NCBI GenBank assembly: GCA_000333855.2 | Contig: CM007317.1 | Span: 799,606-843,172 of the forward strand | DNA from: Endotrypanum monterogeii | Taxonomy: Eukaryota > Euglenozoa > Kinetoplastea > Trypanosomatida > Trypanosomatidae | Length of the DNA stretch: 43,567 bases | Direction: 5' to 3' | Part shown: piece by piece, positions 18,964-28,869 of the stretch | Position numbering within the stretch: the stretch's first letter is position 1 | Layout: each line of letters starts with the position of its first letter | Made by a program: the position numbers and the translations under genes | The notes under the pieces: generated by a model | What the model saw: the letters and a program-made list of their open reading frames with translations, nothing else | What the model was told of the DNA's origin: nothing | Database searches by the model: none

Positions 18964-20463
18964 ATGATGCGACATTCAAACTTCCACAGGCGACTCTACT
19001 ACCCCAACGAAGTCTTCAGCAGCAGAGACAGTCGCCGCGTGCAGCATCAGTGGCTTCCGCGACGACTCCTCCTCGTGCGCCACGGCGAATCTGCAGCAAA
19101 TGTAAACCGGGAGATCTACAGCACCACCCCAGACTGGAAAATTCCGCTCACGGCGCTCGGACGAGAGCAGGCGTACGACTGTGGCAGAAGGCTCCGCAAC
19201 ATTATCCGGGATGAGAAGCTGTACATCTACTACTCTCCCTACGCTCGCACTAGGCAGACCCTGAGCGAGATACGCCGAAGCTTCGATGAGTCGCAGATCC
19301 AGGGCGAACGCGAGGATGAGCGCCTGCGCGAGCAGGAAATGGGCAACTATCAACCTTTGCACGAGATGGATGCGACGTGGGCTGCACGAAACGCTTTTGG
19401 TCGATTGTACTACCGTTTTCCCTTCGGAGAGAGCGGTGCCGATGTCGGCGATCGTGTGTCGGGCTTCTTTGACTCACTCCTGCGCGAGCGGATCGGCTTG
19501 GCGGTTCCAAACATGAGCGAAGGCTTACTACAGGGTGCACGTGAGGAGCTGGGGTGCCTCGATTTCGGTCAATTGAATACCGAGCACCATGCCACCCCAG
19601 GCAATGCTGGCAATTCCCACTCCTCGTCGTCAGAGAGAGGCACATCTCTTTCGTCTTCAGCGGACTGCTTTGCGTCGCCGTCGTCGTCAGATCAGCAGGC
19701 TACGTCTTCCCCTCACGCCATGCGAAGGCCGATGCGTTCTGCACCGCCGCACTACCCGCTGTCCCTCTCTAGCATGGGCAATGCCGAAGCCCCCGGTATT
19801 TTGCCCCCAGCTGATCATGGTGCTAGCGAGGAGCAAAATGTTGTTATCGTCGCTCATGGGCTGCTCATCCGCCTCTTCATTGGCCGCTGGTTCCGAGTAC
19901 CCATGGAGGTTTTTGAAACGATGTGTAACCCGCCAAACTGTGCCATCATACTCCTCGAGCGTGATGATCAGCTCGGCCGCCTCGTCATGACAGATATCAG
20001 CAAGAGCCTCTTCGGAAGCGATCCGTTGTTGCAGATGATGCGCTTTGACGGCCGCGAGGATACGCGCTGGTACCGTGAGAGGTTCCTTGGCATCGTCGAT
20101 CCCACCAAAGCAGCGGAGGGGGCTGTTGCCGAAGATGATGACGAGAACCATTACTCCATGTCAAATGCACACAACAGCGGCGTTGGCGCCCCGTCTCCAC
20201 CTCCGCGACGACGCAGGCCCCCCTTCTCCATTACACCTCGATCTTCTCCATCAGCGAGCGTATCAGCCTGTGACACGAGCGGTAGCCAGTCTGAGGATCT
20301 AGGCAGGTCGGCGTTCACTGCAGGGGTTGCCTCGCCGCCACCACCAGATCGCGCTCCTGGGTCGGGGTCTTCATCCTCACGGATCGACTGCGCATCAAAT
20401 GAGGATCACATCAAGTTCCACAGAGGCGGTAGTGATACTTCCCGGGAGAAACCGATGGAGTAG
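18964..20463 (+). CDS. Histidine phosphatase superfamily (phosphoglycerate-mutase-like) protein
   Basis: This 499-residue protein is expected to use a phospho-histidine intermediate to remove or move phosphate. The ATG at 18964 (a second follows at once) is chosen over a TTG at 18958. The RHGES motif is at 39-43 with nucleophile His40, the SPYARTRQT segment carries Arg95 and Arg97, the probable acid is Glu123 in LREQEMG, and the second His is His298 in VAHGL. All catalytic residues are present. A Ser-rich stretch at about 195-285 is inserted in the domain between GESGADVGDR and the second His. The C-terminal 120 residues are Pro/Ser-rich and probably disordered. The segment after RHG (TPDWKIPLT) resembles SixA/PhoE-like phosphatases more than glycolytic mutase, so the glycolytic name should not be assumed. 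A diverged paralogue lies directly downstream. Confidence 0.9.
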   Translation: MMRHSNFHRRLYYPNEVFSSRDSRRVQHQWLPRRLLLVRHGESAANVNREIYSTTPDWKIPLTALGREQAYDCGRRLRNIIRDEKLYIYYSPYARTRQTLSEIRRSFDESQIQGEREDERLREQEMGNYQPLHEMDATWAARNAFGRLYYRFPFGESGADVGDRVSGFFDSLLRERIGLAVPNMSEGLLQGAREELGCLDFGQLNTEHHATPGNAGNSHSSSSERGTSLSSSADCFASPSSSDQQATSSPHAMRRPMRSAPPHYPLSLSSMGNAEAPGILPPADHGASEEQNVVIVAHGLLIRLFIGRWFRVPMEVFETMCNPPNCAIILLERDDQLGRLVMTDISKSLFGSDPLLQMMRFDGREDTRWYRERFLGIVDPTKAAEGAVAEDDDENHYSMSNAHNSGVGAPSPPPRRRRPPFSITPRSSPSASVSACDTSGSQSEDLGRSAFTAGVASPPPPDRAPGSGSSSSRIDCASNEDHIKFHRGGSDTSREKPME

Positions 20464-21346
20464 TCGCTTCTACTCCGCTTGCTTTACCTTGTGTATTTTC
20501 TGTTTCTTTGTTTTGGCTTCTGGCGAATGATTGCTTCTTTATTCATTTCGTCTTCTGCTTCAACATGAGAAGAGGTCGTTCGCCCCGGCCTCCAGCACAC
20601 AAAACATCGACTACGTCTTAAAAAAAGAAAAAAAACTAGTTTTGGCTCCGGTTCGCTGTCTCCGTAACGCCTTGATGCTCCCCTCCTTCCCCATTGGTAT
20701 GCCTTGCGCGATGCCTTGATAGGCTTGGATGTATATCCTCGTCTAGTGACTAGGGTGGTCCTCGTTGTGTTGCTTTCGCTTCGGTACCTTGCTGACTGTT
20801 CTCTCTGCCTTTGGTTCCAGCAAGAACTGCGCCGCTTTTTTCATTTCTTCAGACGACGCAGCAGCGTACAAACATGTAGAGCGCCGGGGCTGAAATGAGG
20901 TACTATCGGTTCTGTTCGTCAACGAGTCCAGGAGGAGAACCCTGCTAACGTTACGGCAAGCATAACCCCTCCTCTCCCCCCCCAAAAAAAAAAAAAACCG
21001 TAGTACTGCTTTTACACCTGCAATTTTTTTTTTGCAAGTGTCGCGTAGTGCTCGGGTGCGCGTTACGCGAGGAAGGGAATCAAAGATTGTTTCGTCTCTT
21101 CTTACTATATCCTCAGCTCATATGTCCATGTGATCTTGGCTAATTAGCAGATGATTACAGAGTCGGTAGACACCGTGCTGCTCTCCAGATGATTGAGACC
21201 TTCCCCTCGCCATCACTTTTTGATTTCCTTGATAAATGCTTTCCCCTCTTTTTTTTTTGCTTTGTTTCGTCTCCTCTCCATCGTCGCCCCTTGGGCTGAT
21301 GTTGGAAGTCATTTTTTTTTTTTTTTGGGCGTCTTGCATACCGACT

Positions 21347-21379
21347 CACGCACCCACGCACCCACGCACCCACGCACAC
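21347..21379. repeat. Tandem 8-mer repeat, unit CACGCACC
   Basis: About four head-to-tail copies of CACGCACC with a slightly changed last unit, in intergenic DNA. Confidence 0.9.
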
Positions 21380-21948
21380 TTCTTCGCACTGTTTGAGCAG
21401 GCGTTGTCCTGCGTCTCTTCACCTACACCCTCTTCACTGAGCCCCTCACACCATTTTTTTTCCTCACGTTTAGCTGCTGCTTGTGTGTGTCTGTTTTCTC
21501 TACCTTTGTCGAACTTAGTTCTCTTCTACCTCACCTCACATCTCTTTTGTAAACTTTCGATCTCTTGTTAGCTCCCTGTTGCTGGCCTGCGATCTTTTTT
21601 TTTTGTGTTTTTAGTTTTCTATTTTCTTCTCGGCGCTGTCATACATCTGCTACCCACGTTCTTCTGCGGAAAGGAGCGTCCCCTCGTCTTTTCTCCCCCT
21701 TCCCCGGGTGCATCTACCCGTGTCAGGCTAGGACTTGACCAGGGATAAGAATCCCTCTAAGGTGCTGGCGTCGCGGTGAGAAGTTTGGAGCCACCGCAGT
21801 CTTCTTCCCTTTTCGCTTTGCGTGTATGGCCTGTGTCCTCTTCTCCCTCCTCGCTGTTGACTTTTTCGGTATCCGCTGCTTCCCCTCTTCCCCTATCGGG
21901 GCCGTACACAGCAGTGCGCACAACACAACCACTGTTCGTGTGTGCGCA

Positions 21949-21967
21949 TTTTTTTTTTTTCCCCCAG
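21949..21967 (+). promoter_or_regulatory. Candidate trans-splice acceptor for the 22055 gene
   Basis: A 12-base T-run and five C lead to AG at 21966-21967, 88 bases before the ATG. This is one of the clearest acceptor candidates in the window. Confidence 0.5.
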
Positions 21968-22054
21968 TCACTCGTGTCTTTTTTGTGTGCACCCATGCGG
22001 GTTGTCAAGGCGGTAAATAATAAGAGAGATCCATAAAGAAACGTGACGTCCGCA

Positions 22055-23827
22055 ATGCACTCCATACTTGCACCGCGTACGATACAGTGCGTCCTAGCGA
22101 CCTACGCTAGTGTTCCTGGAGCTTCGAGCAGGACACCGACGTGCAGCTTCAATCGTGCCTTTCCGTCAGCTCGCCTGGCCTCGGTCGGGTTAGGTGCGTC
22201 TCTGAAGCTCACCTCACTCACTACTTCACACCGGTACATATCTTCTTCGGGTTTCTCAAACGAGAATTCACCCCCGATGTCCTCGACACCAACGTCGGAT
22301 CCTGCTCTGCAACCGGACACCGCGTCACATATGTCCGAAGGAAGCGCCGAGCGCGATGCCACGACCGACTGGGTGTCAACTCGAAAGCCCAATGGTGTCC
22401 AGCGTATGTCCATCTCGATTCGCAGCAGCTCGCACCGACAGCTCGCACGTCGGCAGCAGTCTACAACTTTATCCGGTGTGGCTTCCTCGCATCAGGGAGT
22501 GGTTGCCCCGGCGACCCACTGTCGCTCTGGGGAGGATACATCTTCTGAATTCACCTTCTCGTCCCCAGACCCCCCACCACGGGAGTCTCCATCAGGGGCC
22601 ACAGTATCTAGTGCACCTTCTTCCTCCTCCTCAGGCACTGCCGCACCACCGTCTCCGATGACGGCGAGTGGTGGTGCGTGTAGTGAAAGCAGCCGTACGC
22701 AGGATAGCGAGGCTGTGGAACGTACTCCTCCTTCCTCGGCGTCATCTGTCGCATCACGGGGCAAAGGTGAGCCTTACTCCTCCTCCTCTTCAGCACCAAC
22801 TTCGAGTGTAGGTGCGTCGCACTTGCTGTATTCGGTGTCTAGTTTTGCCGAGCCCGTCAAGCGCATAATTCTCATCCGGAACGGACGAAGCGAGGCCAAC
22901 GAGGATGTGAGTGTGTATGTCCAGACCCCCGATTGGCGCATTCCGTTAGTGGAGGAGGGAAAGCGGGAGGCTATCGCGGCGGGGCGTGCACTGAGCGAAC
23001 TGATCGGTGACGATCCTGTGTATTTTTATTATTCACCCTACATCCGATCTCGGCAGTCTCTGCGGTACTTGCTACAGGGTTTCGATGAGGCTCGTTTAAG
23101 TGGGGTGTGTCACTCACGGAAGTGGTGGGAGGAGGAAGAAAGCGCGGGTGTTTCTACCGCAACCACCTCTACGGAGCCCCTGAGAACGAGTTCTTCCGCA
23201 GGGGTCACATATGCCGCCACCAAATCACCCCTCTGTGCGACAGCGACGACGCCGTCGTATTCCGATGTAAATCAGTCTCATGCATTCTCTTCTCTGCATC
23301 GAGACCCTTCTCTTGTGTTGAACAGCGGAACGAGCAACAACATTATTGGCGTTCGTGAAGATGTTCGCCTTCGAGACGGCGACATTGGTCGCTACACAAG
23401 CACTGAGGAGCTTATGGAACACCTGAAGGAGCGCGAGCGATACGGCAGATTTTTCTACCGTTTCCCCTTTGGCGAGAGCGGTGCAGATGTTTGTGACCGC
23501 GTCACCTCCTTCCTCGATGCCTTCCAGCGCGAGCGCGTGGAGTTTCCGATGGACACGAATGTTGTTATCATTACCCATGGGCTGACTATGCGCATGTTCA
23601 TCAAGCGCTGGTTTTACCTCACAGTGGAAACTTTTCACAAAATGAGATCACCACCACCCGGCTCGTTGTGTACACTGACCCGCCTTCATCACCGTACCTG
23701 CTTCCGTTTGGACGAGAGCTGTGTAGAGCTCATGAACTTGCCGCTTTCACTCAATGAGTTTAACGGATACAAGTATAGAAATAAACAATTGCTAGGTTCT
23801 ATGAGCTGTGGTGCCCCGTACATGTGA
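22055..23827 (+). CDS. Histidine-phosphatase-like paralogue lacking the catalytic histidine (probable pseudoenzyme)
   Basis: This 590-residue protein is a diverged relative of its upstream neighbour: both have TPDW(K/R)IPL, YYSPY-x-R-x-R-Q, FYRFPFGESGADV and HGL. The nucleophile His of RHG is Asn276 (IRNGRSEAN), and the probable catalytic Glu is Asp441 (LRDGDIG). Arg331, Arg333 and the second His508 remain. The family depends on the first His, so phosphatase activity is unlikely; binding or scaffolding is possible. The first 65 residues have Arg, Ser and few acidic residues and resemble a mitochondrial presequence. Residues about 65-265 are Ser/Thr/Pro-rich. A second Ser/Thr-rich insert (about 350-430) lies between the two Arg residues and Asp441, at a different place from the insert in the neighbour. 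The frame begins at GTG (22043) and the ATG at 22055 is used. The frame is intact, so this is not a pseudogene in the DNA sense. Confidence 0.9.
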   Translation: MHSILAPRTIQCVLATYASVPGASSRTPTCSFNRAFPSARLASVGLGASLKLTSLTTSHRYISSSGFSNENSPPMSSTPTSDPALQPDTASHMSEGSAERDATTDWVSTRKPNGVQRMSISIRSSSHRQLARRQQSTTLSGVASSHQGVVAPATHCRSGEDTSSEFTFSSPDPPPRESPSGATVSSAPSSSSSGTAAPPSPMTASGGACSESSRTQDSEAVERTPPSSASSVASRGKGEPYSSSSSAPTSSVGASHLLYSVSSFAEPVKRIILIRNGRSEANEDVSVYVQTPDWRIPLVEEGKREAIAAGRALSELIGDDPVYFYYSPYIRSRQSLRYLLQGFDEARLSGVCHSRKWWEEEESAGVSTATTSTEPLRTSSSAGVTYAATKSPLCATATTPSYSDVNQSHAFSSLHRDPSLVLNSGTSNNIIGVREDVRLRDGDIGRYTSTEELMEHLKERERYGRFFYRFPFGESGADVCDRVTSFLDAFQRERVEFPMDTNVVIITHGLTMRMFIKRWFYLTVETFHKMRSPPPGSLCTLTRLHHRTCFRLDESCVELMNLPLSLNEFNGYKYRNKQLLGSMSCGAPYM

Positions 23828-25242
23828 GAACTTGGCGCGCGTCTGTCTGGAAATGTACACGTGCCATGGGGGTGGTTCATCTTTGTTTGCTTCTCTTCTT
23901 TCCTCCTCCACACTATTCACACATCGGGTCTTTTTTTTTTTCTTCTGAAGGGGCTATCTTTGTCGAATACGTTTTCGGGGGTTTTGTGTGGTGTCGGCCT
24001 GAGTGCGGTCGCCTGCTTAATGCGCGGGTGTGTGCCTGCTATTTTATTACCCCCCCCCCTTCTCCACCTCCCCTGTGACCACGTAAACATTTTTCTTTTC
24101 CAGACCTCTCTCATGGCACCAGAGCGCTCTGGAGATTTTTTTTTTGTTGAAGAAGAGGGTGTTGCTCGATGTTTTTTCCGCTTATACACAGGTAAGCATA
24201 CCTCCTTTGAGGAAGGTCTCTCATTTTTTTTTTCGATTTCTGTGGGGATGTTTGTGTCCATGTGTCGGCGAGTGTCGGTGGGTGAAGGCGGAGGCGTCAC
24301 TCAACACTGTGCATGCCTGGGGGTCATTTGATAGAGATACATGACGGAAAAAAAAAGGAGAAGTGAATAGCGAAACGCAGCATCAAAGAAGGGTGCACGC
24401 GGTGAGACGCATATACCATCCCCCCTTCTCTTCCTCCCTAGAAAGGGCTTTGTGCACAAATGGGGCAGCTTTTGCGCACATATACACACATCTATCAGTG
24501 GTCATATGCGCTGCGTATCTTTTTCTTTTTTTTTGAGAATATTATATATTTTCATGTCCCTCTCTCAATCTTTTATACTCCATTGCGGCTGTGTGTCTGG
24601 GCAGACGCCCATGAGAGGATGAAGGCAATGTTAACGAATCTCTTTGGTTGGGTGCGCCCTGTGGCTCCGGTTTGCTTTCCTCGCCTGTACGAAGACGTTC
24701 AGTGATCCTTGTGGAGAATGTCTAGGAGCGAGTTGCTGGACCTGTTTATGTTCTGGGGGGGGGGTCATGCTTGATTTTCCCCTTCCCGGTCATTTACGCC
24801 GTCTGTGCCTTGACAAATCCTTAGTAATGCCGATATTCGGTACGTGGGCTTCCTTCCTCTATCCTGCATCTTACAGTGATCGATCGACGCGCTCATTGTC
24901 ACTCCTACTTAACCAACGATTCAATTCTGCTCCCCTTTGCTCTTTTTTATTTTTCCCTTTGATGATATGGCGAATTTATACACAATCGGTTGCACCATTT
25001 TACATTCGCTTATTTTGTATACACATACACACAATATATACATTATATATAGTGTATTTTGGGAGTTCTTCACTGCCTGCTGACGTACCTCGGTAAATTT
25101 CTAAGGCACGCGCACACGTCTGCAATACACTATCGAATAGCCCCCCTTGTTTCTTCTCCCACAACACACAGGGGCGGGCGAAGGGAAGGAGACCGGTGGC
25201 ACAGTTTGCTGTTGCGGTGGTGGGTACTAGAAACACAGCAAA
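23828..25242. other. Gene-free stretch before the zinc-finger gene
   Basis: The region contains T-runs, C- and G-runs (about 24049-24058 and 24755-24765) and a TA-rich palindromic patch near 25030-25055. No frame looks coding. Confidence 0.6.
25141..25171 (+). promoter_or_regulatory. Candidate trans-splice acceptor for the zinc-finger gene
   Basis: A C/T tract at 25141-25160 precedes AG at 25170-25171, giving a leader of about 71 bases. Confidence 0.4.
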
Positions 25243-25890
25243 ATGAAGTGCGTCGTTTGTGATACAGAGAAGGCGAATTATCGCTGCCGTACATGCCGTT
25301 CTGCCTACTGTTCCTCTCAGTGTTACAAGAAGCACCGCATGTCGATTGCGGAGGTGGTAGACGGAGGCGGCAAGCCCTCCACATATTCCTATCTCTGTGA
25401 CGCCGTGGTAGCTGCCCAGCAACCGGACAAAGATCGTGAGGCCAAGAAACAACGTGCCGAAGCGGAGGGCGATGTTTTCTCGGACCTGTCGCGTGCAAAG
25501 ACTGCTCCAACGCGTCCTGTTCAAGGCGTTCAAGACGACTCGTCGCTGACCTCGACTTCATCAGCGACTGCGCACTCGGATAAAACGACGACAAGAATCT
25601 CGGAGGCAAACCGTTCCGCCGATGCTGGCCCATGCCCATCGGCACCGAGGGAAAACGTCGGCGACGCTGACGCAGTCTATATCTTACAGGAAAAACATCT
25701 TGGTGCGCTGGCAAACCACCCACGAGTACGGGGTGCGTTGCGCAGCCCATCACTACAGAAACTCATTAAAACCATTGATAATAGTCGCTCTCGGTTGGAC
25801 GCGCTCGACGCGGCGCAGTACAACAATGCAGACTTCAAAGCATTTTGTGATGAAGTGATGCGCGTTATAGCACAGGCGGAGGGACGGTGA
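25243..25890 (+). CDS. HIT-type zinc-finger protein, ZNHIT3/Hit1-like
   Basis: This 215-residue protein starts with a HIT zinc finger: Cys3, Cys6, Cys15, Cys18, Cys23, Cys27 and His31, with Cys52 as the probable last ligand. In most HIT fingers the last Cys follows the His by four residues; here it is 21 residues on, after an insert, so the second zinc site may be altered. The middle (about 60-140) is polar and probably disordered. The C-terminus (about 146-210) has the pattern LGALANHPRVRGALRSPSL, then a spacer and LDALDAA, which resembles the C-terminal helices of ZNHIT3/Hit1. In yeast and humans that protein helps assemble box C/D snoRNPs in the nucleus together with Rsa1/NUFIP1. The role is inferred from family resemblance. 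The ATG at 25243 is unambiguous. Confidence 0.85.
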   Translation: MKCVVCDTEKANYRCRTCRSAYCSSQCYKKHRMSIAEVVDGGGKPSTYSYLCDAVVAAQQPDKDREAKKQRAEAEGDVFSDLSRAKTAPTRPVQGVQDDSSLTSTSSATAHSDKTTTRISEANRSADAGPCPSAPRENVGDADAVYILQEKHLGALANHPRVRGALRSPSLQKLIKTIDNSRSRLDALDAAQYNNADFKAFCDEVMRVIAQAEGR

Positions 25891-25984
25891 CGTCTGTGTA
25901 CACTGTCTCGCTCTCTCCACCCCCCCCCCCCCACACCACACACACACACACACATCTATACACACACCACCACATAAATCTAAT

Positions 25985-26067
25985 NNNNNNNNNNNNNNNN
26001 NNNNNNNNNNNNNNNNNNNNNNNNNNNNNNNNNNNNNNNNNNNNNNNNNNNNNNNNNNNNNNNNNNN
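25985..26067. other. Run of 83 N (assembly gap)
   Basis: Unknown bases are bounded by CA-rich DNA on the left (about 25930-25975) and a C-run plus CA repeat on the right (26136-26185). The true gap length is not known from the sequence. Low-complexity flanks suggest that a repeat blocked assembly. Confidence 0.99.
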
Positions 26068-27564
26068 AGGAGGAGAGGACGGGGTGAGTGGAGGAGGACG
26101 GCGGCGTATGGACGCGACACACACTTACTACACCTCCCCCCCCCCCCCCCCCCCACCCCCACCCACCCACACACACACACACACAGACACACAGACACAC
26201 AGACCGGTGTGAAATGCGATTATGCGAGTGTGAAGTATCCAGAGAGGGAGACAGGGATTTGTGGTATTTTCAGTGATGTGTTCTCTGTGTGTTGGCACGT
26301 GCTGGAAAACAAAGAGAGACGTGCTAAAGGTGGAAAAAAAAACAAACAAACGGACAAATGGATAGACAAAAAGAAACAGCGCCTCTGCCACCCGCACTGG
26401 ACATTCTCTGTCATTGAGGAAGGGAGTATCGCCCATCTTTCTCCTCTTTTCTCTTGTATGCCATACATACCTTTTCACGTCTTGTATTTCATCCCTTTCC
26501 ATTTTCTGCGTGTTTTAGATTTTATTATCACGAAAAGAAAAACTGAAGAGGTATTCTACACATAAAGACGTATCACTTGAATATACGGGGACCCTAATAC
26601 AGTCGACACCGATCGGTTACTCCCCCCTCCTCCCCTCACACACATCCGCACACATACACATTCATAAACGCGTAGATATAGCACGCGTTCCGGCGTCCAT
26701 TGATCAGCCACAAACGGAGAAAGAATATATAATAGTCCTAGGGATCGGTGTGTTAACTTTATTTCCACATTCTTGTTCCTTCCTTCATTTTTTTTTTCTG
26801 TCTTTCGATTTTTTTTTGTACGGATTGTACACGCTTCTCTCATTTTTTGTGTATTTCACGTGTTTCTGTCCTTGCCGTTATCCTTGTCACAAGCACGGGA
26901 GGTCGATTACCGCTTCTCTACTTTTCTGTGTCCCCCCTTTTTTCCTACCTCAACTTCAATCTTTTGTGCTGAAGGCCAAGCAGGAAAAAAAGCGGCAACA
27001 TACCCTCTTTCTTCTTCCTGCTTTCCCTCTACAAATTGCATTAAATTTCTCGGACTCAAATTCGTCACTGCACTAAAAATCTCTCTTCTTTTCTCGCACC
27101 CGCTCATCCAAGCAACAGCAATAAAAAGGAAATCGTGCATTACATCACGAGTAGAAGCCGCGCTTTCCGTGACTCATATCGATTTTTTTTTTCGTTTGCT
27201 CACTCTAGTGTTTCTTCATACAAAAATTGTTTTTTCTTTGATTTTAGTTCTTCAAATTGTCTTTTTTTTTGTTGATACTTCATATATTTTCCTCTTGGAG
27301 CTGCCGGACTTCTTTCCTTTTTTCTCCCTATTTTTATTCACCATCAGCTCATTTTGTCTTGTATTTTTTTTTCTTTTCCTCACTGTATAAGGCTGTGTAC
27401 GTTTTAGATTGGATTATATTCGCCCCTCCCCTCCCCTCCCCTTTTCTTCTCCCCCATCTTCTTCTGGTTGCCAGTTCCTCCCACTTATTTCGTGCCACAT
27501 CTCTTTAAAAAAAGTTTCTTCTTTTCACCTTGATACATACACGCACACACACACAAAAAAAAAC

Positions 27565-27582
27565 ATATATATATATATATAT
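27565..27582. repeat. (TA)n microsatellite
   Basis: A short uninterrupted AT run just after CA and A tracts in the intergenic region. Confidence 0.9.
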
Positions 27583-28630
27583 TTGCTTATTTATTTAGTT
27601 TTTTTTTTCCCATCGCACCGCTGTTGCTGCTTCTGCTGTTGCTAACCCCACTAAGACGCGGTTTTGTTTCGGGCACACTCCCTGCCGTCTTCATTTTCGT
27701 TTTGTTCACTCCCGCTATTCTCCACGTCCCGCTTTTTTTTTTTTTTTTTTCATTTCCGCTCCTTACCGTCTCACCACACTGTACATCTTACACGGTCGTT
27801 CGCGCAGGCGAGGTAAAGTATCATTTTTTCCTTGCACTGCACCGTGTCACCTCTAATCCGAGAGAAGATAACAAAAGAGAATAGAGGACAACACAGCTAC
27901 ACACACATAAATACACACAAGGGCACCCACCCCACACTTCCCCTCTTTCTTTTCTTCTTTTCCCCTCAAACTTCTCTGAGTTTTCATTTTCATTGTTCTT
28001 CCTCTATCTTTTGCTTTTGTTTTGTAACGGTTTTATTTATTTGTCTCGTGGCCCGGGGAACCGCAGAAGGTTCGGCTGAGGTCACATACAGCAACAAGGG
28101 TGTTTGCTTTTTTCGTCCCCCCGACACACAGGCGAGCTCCTGTTGAGGCGCGATTCTAAAAAAAAAAATTATTAATTGCTACCGTTTGATCTATCTTGTT
28201 TGTTTCCTTCTGTGTGAATTACCTTCTCCCCCTCCCCTCCCCTCCCCTCCCTCCCTCATCCTCTCACCATCTCGCTCTATACCCCTCCCGCTGTCAGATC
28301 CCCCCCTCCCCTCTTAGGTTCACTCTTTTCTCGTCTCCTTTTTTTTTTCGCCTCCTCCACTGAAGGCGTTACCTCTCCAGGAGTGGCCACCCATCGTCCC
28401 CTCTTCGCATCTGTACTGACTTGTCTAGTGCTCTGTGTGGGATTTCCTTCCCAACGCACATTTTCCGCTCCCCAGGTAGGTGTTTCTTTCTCTGGACCTC
28501 TTGGCAGCCTCTTGACATCTGACCTTGTTCCCTCCCCTCCCCCCTCCCCTGCCTTGCCTTTCTCGCTGCCATTGCTGTTTCTTGATTGGTGTATACACGT
28601 TTGTTTTGCCTCCCTCTTCGCTTCAAAGCC

Positions 28631-28659
28631 TTTTTTTTTTGTACTTTTTTCTGTTTCAG
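28631..28659 (+). promoter_or_regulatory. Candidate trans-splice acceptor for the RRM gene
   Basis: A 10-base T-run and a second T-rich stretch end in CAG at 28657-28659, about 210 bases before the ATG. Confidence 0.45.
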
Positions 28660-28776
28660 CTTCTGGTGCTATTTTGTGTTCCCGGGAACATATTTCTATT
28701 TCTATATTGGTACATTTGATTCGAGATATTTGGCGCCGATTATTATTATTATTGTAGCTCTTGTTACGGTGCCTAC

Positions 28777-28819
28777 ATATATATATATATATATACATAT
28801 ATACATATATATATGTATA
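28777..28819. repeat. (TA)n repeat with perfect palindrome in the RRM-gene 5' UTR
   Basis: An AT-rich tract of about 43 bases contains a perfect 22-bp palindrome at 28799-28820 and ends about 50 bases before the start codon. The transcript could form an AU stem here. Confidence 0.9.
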
Positions 28820-28869
28820 TATTTGGTGCTTGGGGGAGTATATTTGAAGGTTAGTGAAAGAGGCACCCA

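Larger units (their letters stand above)
20464..22054. other. Gene-free stretch between the two phosphatase-like genes
   Basis: The region holds many T-runs, one A-run (about 20984-20997), a tandem 8-mer repeat (21347-21379) and no convincing frame. A T-run/AG acceptor for the next gene lies at its end. Confidence 0.6.
25891..28869. other. 3-kb gene-free stretch with an assembly gap
   Basis: The region contains the N-run (25985-26067) flanked by CA and C tracts, many T-runs between 26780 and 27740, a TA repeat at 27565-27582 and a long TA palindrome at 28777-28819. The open frames are Phe/Ser/Leu-rich and are tract artefacts. It presumably includes the 3' UTR of the zinc-finger gene and the leader of the RRM gene. 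Confidence 0.6.

Noticed and set aside
18333..19214. 293-codon plus-strand frame overlapping the repeat and the phosphatase start
   Set aside because: It crosses repeat copy 1, a T-run, TGCG and CA repeats, then reads the phosphatase gene out of frame.
21347..21379. Possible CRISPR-like repeat
   Set aside because: The units are 8 bases with no spacers. It is a simple tandem repeat in a eukaryotic genome.
26773..27390. 205-codon plus-strand frame very rich in Phe
   Set aside because: It looks like a membrane protein only because it reads through poly-T tracts; no loop or motif structure is seen.
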